From Chryseobacterium sp. ISL-6 (GTDB taxonomy: Bacteria > Bacteroidota > Bacteroidia > Flavobacteriales > Weeksellaceae), in the NCBI RefSeq assembly GCF_018613715.1, contig NZ_JAGGPT010000003.1, positions 1 to 64,000 on the forward strand: a stretch of 64,000 bases of DNA, read 5' to 3'. The translations under genes were made by a program, and so were the position numbers. Below the pieces are notes generated by a model, which saw only the letters and a list, made by a program, of their open reading frames with translations, made no database searches and was not told where the DNA came from. This document shows, piece by piece, positions 39,830 to 49,170 of the stretch (the stretch's first letter is position 1; every line of letters starts with the position of its first letter).

Positions 39830-41599
39830 TTACAGTGGACTTACCAGTTGTAAGAACCATTCTTTAACGTCACCTTCTAAATATGGAGACAATTTTTGTT
39901 GACAAGTTTGGTGATATTGATTTAACCACGTTATTTCTTTGTCAGAAAGAATTTCTTTTACAATCGTATCTTTAAAGAAAGGACAGAATGTAAGTGTTTC
40001 AAATTCATAGAAAGTTCCTGAACCTGTTTTTTCTGATTCTTTTACAGCGATAAGGTTTTCATGACGAATTCCGTAATCTCCTTCCAGATAGTATCCAGGT
40101 TCGTTAGAACAAACCATTCCGGGAAGAAGATCCTGTGGATTCAGATCTTTTCTGATACTATGAGGCCCTTCATGCACATTCATAAAGCTTCCTACTCCAT
40201 GACCTGTTCCATGGTTAAAGTCTTTCCCTTCCATCCATAACGGAAGTCTTGCAATAGCATCCAGATGAACTCCCTTCGTTCCCTTTGGAAATTTTACCAT
40301 TGATAAACGGATCATTCCCTGCAATACCAAAGTAGAGTTTCTTTTAAAATCCTCAGAAACTGTTCCCAATGCAAAAGTTCTTGTGATATCTGTCGTTCCT
40401 TCTAAATACTGGCCTCCTGAATCTACCAGGATGCTCGCGTCATTGGTTACTTCTTTACTGCCTTCACTTTTTGCTGAATAGTGCATAATAGCACCATTGT
40501 CTTTGTATCCAACAATACTTCCGAAACTTTCACCCACAAAATTTTCTCCTGCTGCACGGAATCCTAATAGTTTCTCACCAATAGAATATTCTGTCATGGC
40601 TTCTTTTCCAGCATTATGAGTAAGCCAGTAAAGGAATTTTACCATAGCTACTCCATCTCTCACCATCACCTTTCTGAAACCCTCCAATTCAGTTTCATTT
40701 TTCTGAGCTTTCATTAAGTTCCCGGGAACCGGAGCTTTTAAAAACTGATTATCTGCTTTTAAGGTCTCAAAAATAGACTGATTGCTGTTTGGAGAAACTA
40801 GGACTTTTTCATTTTTAACCATTTTTAAATGATTATAAAACTCCTCATAAGGCATCATTTTTACAAAAGAATCATCAAGTTGTCTTCTTGAAACCACCTC
40901 TAATTTTTCAAGATCTGTAAACAAAATCGCATCATTCTTTGTGATAATGATATATCCTAAAAATACAGGATTACTTTCTACATCACTCCCTCTTAAGTTA
41001 AGGGTCCATGCTACATCATCAAGACTTGAAATGATATGAACTGTTACTTCCTGTTCTTCCATTTTCTGACGGATAGCAGAAAGTTTATCAGTTACAGATT
41101 TCCCCGCTCTTTCTACGGGCTGGATATATATTGGATTTTTTGATGGCGTTCCTCTTTCCTTCCAAACTTCTTTCAGCAAAGGAGCATCTACCAAACTTAT
41201 ATTTTTGTTGCTTAGTTTTTGAGAAAGTAATTCCCAGTTGGCATTGGATGTTGCTACTGCATTAACGGCTACTTTCCCGCTTGCAGGAATTTCGGAAATA
41301 ATCCAATCGATATAGTTGGGAGTTCCTTCAACTCCATCTTTAAAAAGATCAATCCCAGAGCCTTCCAGCTCTATGGCAGCCTGGGTAAAATATCTTCCGT
41401 CAGTCCAAAGTCCGGCTTTATCTTTTGTGACAACCACAAAACCTGCTGATCCTAAAAATCCGGAAAGCCAAGCTCTTTCCTGCCATTCTTTCGGTAAATA
41501 CTCGCTCATATGCGGATCTGCAGAATATACTATAAATGCATCAACATTATTTTTCTGCATTTCTTCACGAAGCGCAGCTACTTTTTCCTTTGAAGTCAT
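39830..41599 (-). CDS. Xaa-Pro aminopeptidase P (M24)
   Basis: The 589-residue protein is a full-length family M24B aminopeptidase P. It has two creatinase-like N-terminal domains and the C-terminal pita-bread domain with metal ligands: DSGGQYLEGTTDITRTFALG (first Asp pair), HGTGHGVGSFMNVHEGP (His), NEPGYY and GIRHENLIAV (Glu and His). It removes the N-terminal residue from peptides with proline in position two, in the cytosol. Single-gene unit. Confidence 0.93.
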   Translation of the reverse strand: MTSKEKVAALREEMQKNNVDAFIVYSADPHMSEYLPKEWQERAWLSGFLGSAGFVVVTKDKAGLWTDGRYFTQAAIELEGSGIDLFKDGVEGTPNYIDWIISEIPASGKVAVNAVATSNANWELLSQKLSNKNISLVDAPLLKEVWKERGTPSKNPIYIQPVERAGKSVTDKLSAIRQKMEEQEVTVHIISSLDDVAWTLNLRGSDVESNPVFLGYIIITKNDAILFTDLEKLEVVSRRQLDDSFVKMMPYEEFYNHLKMVKNEKVLVSPNSNQSIFETLKADNQFLKAPVPGNLMKAQKNETELEGFRKVMVRDGVAMVKFLYWLTHNAGKEAMTEYSIGEKLLGFRAAGENFVGESFGSIVGYKDNGAIMHYSAKSEGSKEVTNDASILVDSGGQYLEGTTDITRTFALGTVSEDFKRNSTLVLQGMIRLSMVKFPKGTKGVHLDAIARLPLWMEGKDFNHGTGHGVGSFMNVHEGPHSIRKDLNPQDLLPGMVCSNEPGYYLEGDYGIRHENLIAVKESEKTGSGTFYEFETLTFCPFFKDTIVKEILSDKEITWLNQYHQTCQQKLSPYLEGDVKEWFLQLVSPL

Positions 41600-42031
41600 T
41601 TTTTAAATTTTTAAGAACGGAAAGTTACAAAAAATTTGAGGTTTCGAATTCAAATTATTAACTGATTTTTCAGGAATTGATGGTATTTTTTCTTTTTTAA
41701 AATAAATTAAAAACAAGAGTTTCATTATGCTTTTAAGGCGCAAGGATTTTATCGTAGATAAAAATGATTAGCGTTATTGCGAGGAGCGAAGCGACGAAGC
41801 AATCTCTTATAAATTGAAGTCGTTATGCTAAGGGATTGCTTCGCCTTCGGCTCGCAATGACGATATCTACTTTTATATTCCCGGTTTGTCTAAGTAACAG
41901 ATACCACACTTCTTTAATGATTGAACAAAGAATCAACCATTTAACTTTAAATTAAATATTATAAAACTCAAAAATCACAATTATTATTAAAAATATAAAG
42001 CTTTGGAAAGATTCTTGCTATATTGTTTTCC
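41600..42031. other. Divergent intergenic region with REP-like element
   Basis: It separates the aminopeptidase gene and the DUF6526 gene. The REP-like element at 41771-41863 is its main feature. The rest is AT-rich; no clear TAnnTTTG pairing with -33 is visible. Confidence 0.6.
41771..41863. repeat. REP-like palindromic element 2
   Basis: GCGTTATTGCGAGGAGCGAA then GCGACGAAGCAATCTC pairs with GGGATTGCTTCGCCTTCGGC then TCGCAATGACG. It is the cleaner copy of the element at 39481-39573 and can fold as a long hairpin with a central AAATTGAAGTCGTTATG. Confidence 0.8.
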
Positions 42032-42469
42032 ATGGGAAAGCAGAATTATAAAAATCATAGGAAATTCTATCCACCACATCATTTTATTTACCTTCCATTG
42101 TTATTGGTTTTAGAAGGTATTGGAATTTATAACATCTGGAATGATCCTGATAATAAATTGATCTGGATATTATTTTCAATTATTATTTTTCTTATTCTCT
42201 ATTTAGCGATCATGCTGAGACAGCATTATGCATTGGGCAATCAAAACCGCATTGTGAGACTGGAATTCAGGCAGAGATACTTTGAGATCTTTAATAAAAG
42301 ATCTGATGAAGTTTGTGAGAAATTAAGTTTTGATCAAATGGCTGCATTGAGATTTGCTTATGATGATGAGTTTAAAGAGCTTTTATATAAAGCATTAAAC
42401 GAAAATATTTCCGGAGATCAGATTAAAAGATCTATTAAAAACTGGAAGCCTGATCAACACAGAATTTAG
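42032..42469 (+). CDS. DUF6526 membrane protein
   Basis: The protein (145 residues from ATG 42032, MGKQNYKNHRKFYPPHHFIY) has two hydrophobic segments (IYLPLLLVLEGIGIYNIW; IWILFSIIIFLILYLAIML) and a polar C-terminal half. The PPHHFIY start is characteristic of the DUF6526 family, whose role is unknown. The next gene, a small lipoprotein, starts 26 bp downstream. Confidence 0.7.
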   Translation: MGKQNYKNHRKFYPPHHFIYLPLLLVLEGIGIYNIWNDPDNKLIWILFSIIIFLILYLAIMLRQHYALGNQNRIVRLEFRQRYFEIFNKRSDEVCEKLSFDQMAALRFAYDDEFKELLYKALNENISGDQIKRSIKNWKPDQHRI

Positions 42470-42494
42470 AACTAAACACCAAAAATAAATCAAT

Positions 42495-42662
42495 ATGAAA
42501 AAGTTAACCTTATACAGTATTGCCATATTCAGTTTATTGTTACTAACAAGTTGTGAAGCCATTGAAACCATCTTTAAGGCTGGAATGTGGTGGGGAATCC
42601 TTTTGGTGGTGGCAGTTGTCGTTATTCTATTATTAATTTTTTCGAAGGGTAAAAACTCTTAA
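42495..42662 (+). CDS. 55-residue lipoprotein with a membrane segment
   Basis: The frame begins ATG at 42495 and ends TAA at 42660-42662. It reads MKKLTLYSIAIFSLLLLTSC (Cys20), EAIETIFKAGMWWG and a second hydrophobic stretch ILLVVAVVVILLLIFSKG. This is the layout of the short phosphatidate cytidylyltransferase-like proteins annotated in Bacteroidetes. It lies between the DUF6526 and topoisomerase genes on the same strand and is likely expressed with them. Confidence 0.65.
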   Translation: MKKLTLYSIAIFSLLLLTSCEAIETIFKAGMWWGILLVVAVVVILLLIFSKGKNS

Positions 42663-42674
42663 CCATTTTTCATT

Positions 42675-43778
42675 ATGGATAATGACGATTTTGAATTGAT
42701 CTCCCATCTTAGGCCTTCTAAGATTGTAAAGATTATGAAAGATCCGGTAGCTTCTGCAAAAGCAGTGAATCTTATTTACACTTCTGATACAGAAACTGCC
42801 GGAATTATTCGTAAAAGAAAGGGTAAGAAATATTCATATTTTAAAGATGGTGAAAAGGTTAAAGATCAGGATGAAATTACCAGGATCAATAAACTGGTCA
42901 TTCCTCCGGCGTGGGAAAATGTATGGATCTGTGCCTTGGACAATGGTCACCTTCAGGCAACTGGATTTGACATAAAAAAAAGAAAACAGTATAAATACCA
43001 TTCTCTTTGGAGCGCCTTAAGAAATCACACCAAATTTTACAGAATGCTTCAATTTGGGTATGCTCTACCTGAAATTCGCCTGCAGGTGGAAAAGGATCTT
43101 GCTTTAAGGAATTTCGAAAAAAGAAAAATCCTTGCGCTGATCGTTAGCCTCATGCAACGTACCAATATCCGTATCGGAAATAATGCTTATGAAAAACTGT
43201 ATGGATCTTTTGGACTGACTACTTTAAAAGATAAACATGTAAAGATAAACGGACAAAAAATGACCTTTTCCTTTAAAGGAAAGAAAGGGGTTATGCACAA
43301 TGTGGATCTTAAAAGTAAAAGACTGTCCAGACTCGTTCAGAAATGTAAAGATATTCCGGGAAAGGAACTTTTCCAGTTTTATGATGATGAAGGAAACAGA
43401 CATTCTATCGACTCCGGAATGGTAAATGATTATATCAAAGAGATCAGTGGTGAAGATTTTACCGCTAAAGATTTCAGAACCTGGTCAGGTACTGTGAGTG
43501 CTTTAATTGCCTTTAAGGAAATAGGATATGCTGAAAGTAATACAGAATATAAAAAGAAAGTAAAAGAAGCTCTTGATATCGTAGCCTCACATCTTGGCAA
43601 TACCAGTACAGTATGTAGAAAATATTATGTTCATCCTCTGGTCATTAATCTTTACGAAAATAATACGATTAAAAAATACCTTGACGAATTGGAAGATATA
43701 GAAGTGAATGATGGCAAAGCTGATCTCACTCAGGAGGAAAAACTGGTTTTAAAAATTCTCGAGAACGAAAAAATGTAA
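42675..43778 (+). CDS. DNA topoisomerase IB
   Basis: The 367-residue protein is a bacterial/poxvirus-type topoisomerase IB. It shows IPPAWENVWICALDNGHLQA, ATGFDIKKRKQYKYH, the catalytic Arg/Lys region (RNFEKRKILALIVSLMQRTN, IRIGNNAYEK, YGSFGLTTLKDKHV), and the end region with DFRTWSGTVSALIA and the nucleophile Tyr in CRKYYVHPLV. It relaxes supercoils without ATP. The start is 12 bp after the lipoprotein stop. Confidence 0.9.
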   Translation: MDNDDFELISHLRPSKIVKIMKDPVASAKAVNLIYTSDTETAGIIRKRKGKKYSYFKDGEKVKDQDEITRINKLVIPPAWENVWICALDNGHLQATGFDIKKRKQYKYHSLWSALRNHTKFYRMLQFGYALPEIRLQVEKDLALRNFEKRKILALIVSLMQRTNIRIGNNAYEKLYGSFGLTTLKDKHVKINGQKMTFSFKGKKGVMHNVDLKSKRLSRLVQKCKDIPGKELFQFYDDEGNRHSIDSGMVNDYIKEISGEDFTAKDFRTWSGTVSALIAFKEIGYAESNTEYKKKVKEALDIVASHLGNTSTVCRKYYVHPLVINLYENNTIKKYLDELEDIEVNDGKADLTQEEKLVLKILENEKM

Positions 43779-43782
43779 TCTG

Positions 43783-44040
43783 CTATTTAGACATAAAAAT
43801 AGCTGGTAGAAATTCATACTCTTTAATTTCAATAACAGATTCTTCTTTGTCAAAGAAAACATCAAGATTTCTTTCTAAGAAAAAAATTAATCTATCCATG
43901 CATTTTTGATTTGTTGCGTAGGTAACTTTAAAGGGATGTTTACCAAAAGTGGCTGCAGCCCCTTTCATAATCTGATAGGTTCCTTTAATGATACTTTTAC
44001 AGTTTTCCTGATTGATATTAATTTGAAAATGAGTTAAATA
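43783..44040 (-). pseudogene. C-terminal fragment of a small conserved gene, degraded start
   Basis: From an ATG at 43966-43968 the frame gives 61 residues (MKGAAATFGKHPFKVTYATN). The same frame is open further upstream to about 44040, reading LTHFQININQENCKSIIKGT, with plausible protein composition but no ATG/GTG start and a TAA before it. It looks like the end of a longer gene that has lost its beginning. Function unknown. Converges with topoisomerase IB. Confidence 0.4.
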
Positions 44041-44075
44041 TAATTATTCTTAGAACGAATAAATTACAACATTGA

Positions 44076-44960
44076 TCACAATTTTTCTTTGTGTAAAAAC
44101 TGAACCCGGTATTCTTTTGGGGTAATTCCTGTTATTTTTTTAAATAATTGGGTGAAATGCGAAGCGGTATGAAAATTAAGTTCATAGGCTATTTCTGCAA
44201 TATCTTTACTGGAATGCAACAGCGCTTTGCTGTAATTGATATCAATCTCATTGATCCATGTTTTTGGAGATTTCTGAGTTACATTTTTGACACACTTATT
44301 AAGATAGTTTTCTGTCACCGACAGTTTATCGGCATAAAAAGCCACTCTCTTTTCCCCTACATGATATTTAAACAAAAGATCCCGGAACTGCAATGAAATT
44401 TCCATAGAGCGGGTGGCAAGTTTGTGATGACTCTCCAAATCCGTACTCAGCATTTTAACGAGAATAAGGTGTAACATCGTGATGACGACTTCATTCACAT
44501 TGAAATTATTCAGCCATAATTCCTGTTCCATGATAGGGAGAAGCTGGGTAATAGTTCCGTAAGTCAGCGTATCTAATTTCAGAAAAGGCGTCATGAAAAA
44601 AATACTGGTTTTATGTTTGGGAAGCTCCTGTTCGGATAAAATACTGTTTTCATACGCAAGGAAAAAACCTTCTGCATCATCTGATAATTCTATGGTTGCC
44701 GTAATTGTTCCCTGCTTAATAAAAATAACACCTCCTTTTTCAGCCTGATATTCTTTATTTTCAAGATATTGTTTGATATGACCATTGGTAATGAATATAA
44801 TGAAATTAAAGGTCGTCCGGTATGGGATTACCGGCATCAGAATCCCTTTAAGATAATTCTCAAGCCGGTAAAGCTGTATATCCGCATTGTTAGCTAATAT
44901 TTTCTCGGTAATATTAGGGAGAAAAAGTTTTTTATACTGAAAATTGGATAATACCTCCAT
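44076..44960 (-). CDS. AraC-family transcriptional regulator
   Basis: The 294-residue protein has an N-terminal cupin-like sensor (VIPYRTTFNFIIFITNGHIK, GVIFIKQGTITATIEL) and a C-terminal double HTH: ENYLNKCVKNVTQKSPKTWI, and IAEIAYELNFHTASHFTQLF followed by KKITGITPKEYRVQF. The N-domain recalls the NimT/HTH-18 regulators of Bacteroidetes. It is next to the TonB receptor gene at the end of the urease operon, on the same strand, and might regulate it; no direct evidence. Confidence 0.8.
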   Translation of the reverse strand: MEVLSNFQYKKLFLPNITEKILANNADIQLYRLENYLKGILMPVIPYRTTFNFIIFITNGHIKQYLENKEYQAEKGGVIFIKQGTITATIELSDDAEGFFLAYENSILSEQELPKHKTSIFFMTPFLKLDTLTYGTITQLLPIMEQELWLNNFNVNEVVITMLHLILVKMLSTDLESHHKLATRSMEISLQFRDLLFKYHVGEKRVAFYADKLSVTENYLNKCVKNVTQKSPKTWINEIDINYSKALLHSSKDIAEIAYELNFHTASHFTQLFKKITGITPKEYRVQFLHKEKL

Positions 44961-45004
44961 ATCCTTGATTATAGGTTATTAAAATTAAACAAAATAATAT
45001 AATG

Positions 45005-45055
45005 TATAGTGTAACAATATAACAGTGTACCAATGTAACAATGTCATAATGAAAC
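45005..45055. repeat. Imperfect tandem TGTAACAA repeats
   Basis: The stretch contains AATGTATAGTGTAACAATAT, AACAGTGTACCAATGTAACA and ATGTCATAATG, several imperfect copies of a TGTAACAAT unit. Low-complexity intergenic repeats of this kind are common in the group. The rest of 44961-45167 is AT-rich with no gene. Confidence 0.55.
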
Positions 45056-45167
45056 TGTTTGATAATAATGAAACAGTAGTCTTTTATAGACTATACTGCA
45101 ATACAATCACAGTCCAAAATTCATACACACTAACAGTTTCAACTCTCAATTTTCCACTTTCCACTTT

Positions 45168-47420
45168 TTAAAACTTATAATAAACCCCTACTTTCAGCCC
45201 AAAAGGACTTCCAGGGGTGTACGTAAGATCAGTAGTCGATTCCGTTTCGTTTTTCAATTGGGTCTCAGTTGCAAACTGTGCTTCGTTCCATTTTACATTG
45301 AAAAGATTGTTTACCTGAATATTAGCACCCCATTTTGCCTGATTATACGAAAGCATCAGATCATTAACAAAATATGCTTTTGTTCGTATACTGTTATCTT
45401 CAACAGCAGGTCTTGCTCCCAGATAACGGTACTGAATCCCTAATGAGAAACCGTGTAAAAAGTCCCAATTCACAGAACCTGTACTTGTAATAACCGGAGC
45501 TAAAGGCACATAATCCTTCCCCTTTTCTTCTTCAGTAAATCTGGCATGTGCATAATTGACATCCGCATTCAGATAGAAATTTTCCAAAGGCTGAAAACGA
45601 ATTCCCAAATCGGCTCCAAGACGCTGAGATTTACCCGAAGGTTCTACTACCGCATCATCTCCTACATATACAAATTCCTGCTGTAAGAATAAATACCATA
45701 CCGTAGGGGTAATGATCAGTGATTTAAAAGGATGCAAACGTAATCCGAAATCTCCACCGACCGAATAAGGAAGCGTCTTCTGTCCCTGTTGCTCGATTAC
45801 AACCCTCATATCATTAGAATGAAATCCCATTCCGGTTTTTAAAAACCACATCACATTATCACTGGCTGCATAAGAAAAATTAAGTTTTGGACTTAACCGT
45901 GTTCCTTCTGAAGACTGGCCGGAAGGCAATTGTTCCGGATCCAACAGGTTGTGCATATTAAAGATAAAATGATCTATCCTTAATCCAGGATTAATCGTCC
46001 ATTTTCCCGTTTTCCAAACCAATCCAGTATAGGCGTGAAGATTGGTTTCCGTTCCATTAACGTTAGATAATCGGTCTAAAAGCAAATCCCTGTGATAGAC
46101 ATGATTCAGCTGAAGGGTATTGATATCATCATTTCTGAATCCCACTCCTGATATCCAATCTAAAGTTCCATTTGGTAATGAAAAATTCTTGGTATACTTT
46201 ATTTCTGAACCGTAGATATTTCTTCCGTCTGTCTGCTGAATTTCATCTCCATGATCCTTATCTTTTAAATAAAAAGTAAAATCTGAATAGAGGTTAAAAT
46301 CATATTTAGAATACCAGGCCATTGCATCAATCTGTTCAGACGGTGAGATGATATGCTTGTAATTCATCTGAAGGTTGGTTCTGGAAGTACTTCCGCCTTC
46401 TGTAGGATCAATACTTCCCCATCTGCCGATGATCCCCTCATTTACCGCACGCTCAGGAATTTGTCCTGATGCATTCCATGAAGAATTAAACGTAGAAAAC
46501 TGAATATTAAAATAGTCCTTATCTGTTAACCATTGATTGTATTTACCAAAAATATTGACCCTGTTGAAGTTTTGTTTTACATCGAAAGGACCATCTGTAT
46601 AATTATATTCTGCGGCTAAATAAGCACTCTTTCTTCCGGCAGCATCATTAAGAATATTAAACATTCCTAAAATCCTTTTACTGTTAAAAGATCCACCCTC
46701 TAATTTGATCATACTGTTGGCTAAACGGTCGTAGGTTTTAAAATCTACATACCCTGAAGTATTAAAATCTCCACGATCCATATAATAAGCTCCTTTTCCA
46801 AAATCGATGTTATTTACCGTTTCAGGAATCACAAAATGCAAATCAGAATAACCCTGTCCATGGGCATGAGACACCATATTCACTGGCATTCCGTCAACAT
46901 TTACACTTACATCTGTCCCATGATCTGAATCGAACCCTCTAAGGAAAAGCTGTTCTGCCTTTCCACCTCCTGCATGCTGAGCGATAAAGAGCCCAGGTAC
47001 TTTACGAAGTAGATCCTGTGCGGAATTAACCGGAAATTTATTAAGATCTACTTTGGTAATCGCAGACAAAAATGAGCTGTGATTAATCGCCACTTCTGAA
47101 ATCTGAAAAGGTTTATGCTGCATAAAAACAACTTTATTCTTTTCGTCATCATTACTGATCACCCACTTTACGTCATCATATCCTTTATGGCTGATCACGA
47201 GAGTATCAGGAAAGGAAGCAACATTTAATTTCACCGATCCATCGGCTCCTGAATGCGTATGATTATTTCCATGGTCAAATGCTACCAAAGCCTCTGAAAT
47301 AGGAAAATGATCATCAAAATCTTTAATTAACAATTGTTTTTGTGATCCTGCCTCTTGTGCTGCTACTTCTACATTCACCAACACGCCTAAAAGGACGATC
47401 ATTACTTTTGTTACTTTCAT
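45168..47420 (-). CDS. TonB-dependent outer-membrane receptor of the urease operon
   Basis: The 750-residue protein has a signal peptide (about 22 residues), a CarboxypepD_reg-like domain (NHTHSGADGSVKLNVASFPD), the plug (NSAQDLLRKVPGLFIAQHAG, GGKAEQLFLRGFDSDHGTDV) and a 22-stranded barrel ending FGLKVGVYYKF. A histidine-rich segment FDHGNNHTHSG sits in the N-terminal domain and could bind metal. As the last gene of the urease operon, it probably imports nickel or another urease-linked solute; the ligand is inferred. Confidence 0.8.
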   Translation of the reverse strand: MKVTKVMIVLLGVLVNVEVAAQEAGSQKQLLIKDFDDHFPISEALVAFDHGNNHTHSGADGSVKLNVASFPDTLVISHKGYDDVKWVISNDDEKNKVVFMQHKPFQISEVAINHSSFLSAITKVDLNKFPVNSAQDLLRKVPGLFIAQHAGGGKAEQLFLRGFDSDHGTDVSVNVDGMPVNMVSHAHGQGYSDLHFVIPETVNNIDFGKGAYYMDRGDFNTSGYVDFKTYDRLANSMIKLEGGSFNSKRILGMFNILNDAAGRKSAYLAAEYNYTDGPFDVKQNFNRVNIFGKYNQWLTDKDYFNIQFSTFNSSWNASGQIPERAVNEGIIGRWGSIDPTEGGSTSRTNLQMNYKHIISPSEQIDAMAWYSKYDFNLYSDFTFYLKDKDHGDEIQQTDGRNIYGSEIKYTKNFSLPNGTLDWISGVGFRNDDINTLQLNHVYHRDLLLDRLSNVNGTETNLHAYTGLVWKTGKWTINPGLRIDHFIFNMHNLLDPEQLPSGQSSEGTRLSPKLNFSYAASDNVMWFLKTGMGFHSNDMRVVIEQQGQKTLPYSVGGDFGLRLHPFKSLIITPTVWYLFLQQEFVYVGDDAVVEPSGKSQRLGADLGIRFQPLENFYLNADVNYAHARFTEEEKGKDYVPLAPVITSTGSVNWDFLHGFSLGIQYRYLGARPAVEDNSIRTKAYFVNDLMLSYNQAKWGANIQVNNLFNVKWNEAQFATETQLKNETESTTDLTYTPGSPFGLKVGVYYKF

Positions 47421-47445
47421 TGATTAAAATTGATATTTTTTTTAA

Positions 47446-48336
47446 TTATTTTTTTGCCTTTTTTATAAAAATTTTCTGAATCACTAAGGTCATCCATGTT
47501 CCCACCACAAATGGAAATGTAAGAACTCCCCCAACTTCATTGAGCACATTATAGTCGATCAATAAATCATCTATAACCACCGTAAGAACTACCGCAATAA
47601 GCACCCAGATACCATCAACTTTTTTAAAACCTGAAAAAGCAATGGCAGAAAGAACAGCATTAAAGCCAAACAACCCCATGTGAATTTTATCAATCGGTTC
47701 TCCATTGATGTGAGAGATATAAGCACCAAGGACTGATCCCGCCAAACCATATAATGCAGCAGCAGGAGAATTAATAAAAACAGCAACAAAAAAAATAATC
47801 CCTGAAAGAATTCCTCCCTGAAAGATCACTTCACCAAATCCATTGGTACACGTTAAAAAATCATCATAATCAACCGGTTCAATTTTAGCGGTCATCATTT
47901 CAGATGGTGGAATCTGTGTGAAATGGTGAAGCATATAGATACTGATCCATGTCACGATGATAAAAGGAAATGTAAATACAGGAATCTTCTTTTGGATAAA
48001 AAAGTACTGAATGACAGTAGCCAATGCACCTCCTACAGCAATAAGAAACCATATCAATAAGGTGGTCTGAAACACAAAAGACAGGGCAACACCCACTAAA
48101 GCTGCACTAAACCCATACAGTCCTGCATTAATTTCCGATTGGGGATACCGTAACTTCATGGCTGTAAATGTACCAGCAGCTGTTGATAATAAAACGGCTA
48201 CACCGCCTTGCCAGCTTCCCATAAAAATTCCAACCAGAAATAACAAACCTGTCCATCTGTTTTCCTGAAGCATGATCTGCCCGATTCCTTTTAATACATG
48301 ATCAATAAAAGGGAATTTCTCAAAAAATTTGTTCAT
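47446..48336 (-). CDS. Urea transporter
   Basis: The 296-residue membrane protein has about ten hydrophobic segments and the repeated urea-transporter motif: LYGFSAALVGVALSFVFQTT in the first half and MGLFGFNAVLSAIAFSGFKK in the second, with FPFIIVTWIS and TFPFVVGTWMTLV at the pore ends. It forms a trimeric channel for urea in the inner membrane. It lies 25 bp from the TonB receptor gene within the urease operon, giving a route for substrate. Confidence 0.85.
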   Translation of the reverse strand: MNKFFEKFPFIDHVLKGIGQIMLQENRWTGLLFLVGIFMGSWQGGVAVLLSTAAGTFTAMKLRYPQSEINAGLYGFSAALVGVALSFVFQTTLLIWFLIAVGGALATVIQYFFIQKKIPVFTFPFIIVTWISIYMLHHFTQIPPSEMMTAKIEPVDYDDFLTCTNGFGEVIFQGGILSGIIFFVAVFINSPAAALYGLAGSVLGAYISHINGEPIDKIHMGLFGFNAVLSAIAFSGFKKVDGIWVLIAVVLTVVIDDLLIDYNVLNEVGGVLTFPFVVGTWMTLVIQKIFIKKAKK

Positions 48337-48346
48337 AGTTTTTTAA

Positions 48347-48380
48347 TTAGATATTAGATGCTAGATGTCAGATGTTAGAT
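48347..48380. repeat. Imperfect AGATGTTAG microrepeats
   Basis: AGATATTAGATGCTAGATGT followed by CAGATGTTAGATC gives four imperfect copies of AGATGTTAG. It fills the gap between the urea transporter and ureH genes. No gene function implied. Confidence 0.5.
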
Positions 48381-48458
48381 CTGATGGTTCGAGATTCGGG
48401 TTACGGGTTACATAACTAAGAATTATATTTCCAGGATCCTGCCCCATAACTCGTACCA

Positions 48459-49160
48459 CTACCATCCCAGAAATACCATTCCAATTCCACAAACCGTAAC
48501 CACAGCTCCACTTACTGCTCCCATATACCGTTCTAATTTTTCGGTATTGAATAATGTGGAATATCCATAACGTCCCAGTAATACCATTCCCAGCATTGTT
48601 AATACCGTTGTTATGGTAAAAGAGGTAACGAGTGCGAAAATTTCATAAGTCGAATGCTTTACCCCTGAATAAAATAAAAGTGGAATTAAAGGCTCGCTGG
48701 GTCCCATTACAAAAATCATAAACAAGACCAGTGGAGTTACTTTAATCCTTGTTTGAGGCATTACCATTTCAGTGTGATTATGTTCATACACATAGACATC
48801 GTCTCCCATCACATCAAAATGCTTGTGAGGCTTATTTCGAACAGCCTGAATTAGCCCATAGATCAGATAAATCCCACCTACAATAAGCAGTGCCCAGCCT
48901 GAAAAATTACCTCTTATATCCTGAAACCATGAAATTTTATTCAGCTGCCAGCCTAAGAAAACGCCAATAAAACCCAATACTAAAGAGCTCATTACATGCC
49001 CAAATCCACAAACTATTGTCAAAACAGCTGTTCTCATTCCACTCCATCCCTTTGATTTTGAAAGTACAATAAACGGGAGGTAATGATCCGGCCCCGATGC
49101 CGTATGTATAAAACTTATAGAAATTGCACTGATTAAAAGTGCCCAAATCGTTGTATCCAT
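48459..49160 (-). CDS. ureH: Nickel permease UreH (NicO-type)
   Basis: The 233-residue membrane protein has six hydrophobic segments, the motif FIHTASGPDHYLPF in the first helix and a histidine-rich loop VYVYEHNHTEM in the middle. These are features of UreH/RcnA-like nickel transporters, which put Ni2+ into the cytosol for urease. The gene lies between ureD and the urea transporter on the same strand. The GPDH motif and histidine loop would bind nickel. Confidence 0.8.
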   Translation of the reverse strand: MDTTIWALLISAISISFIHTASGPDHYLPFIVLSKSKGWSGMRTAVLTIVCGFGHVMSSLVLGFIGVFLGWQLNKISWFQDIRGNFSGWALLIVGGIYLIYGLIQAVRNKPHKHFDVMGDDVYVYEHNHTEMVMPQTRIKVTPLVLFMIFVMGPSEPLIPLLFYSGVKHSTYEIFALVTSFTITTVLTMLGMVLLGRYGYSTLFNTEKLERYMGAVSGAVVTVCGIGMVFLGW

Positions 49161-49170
49161 TAATTAATTT

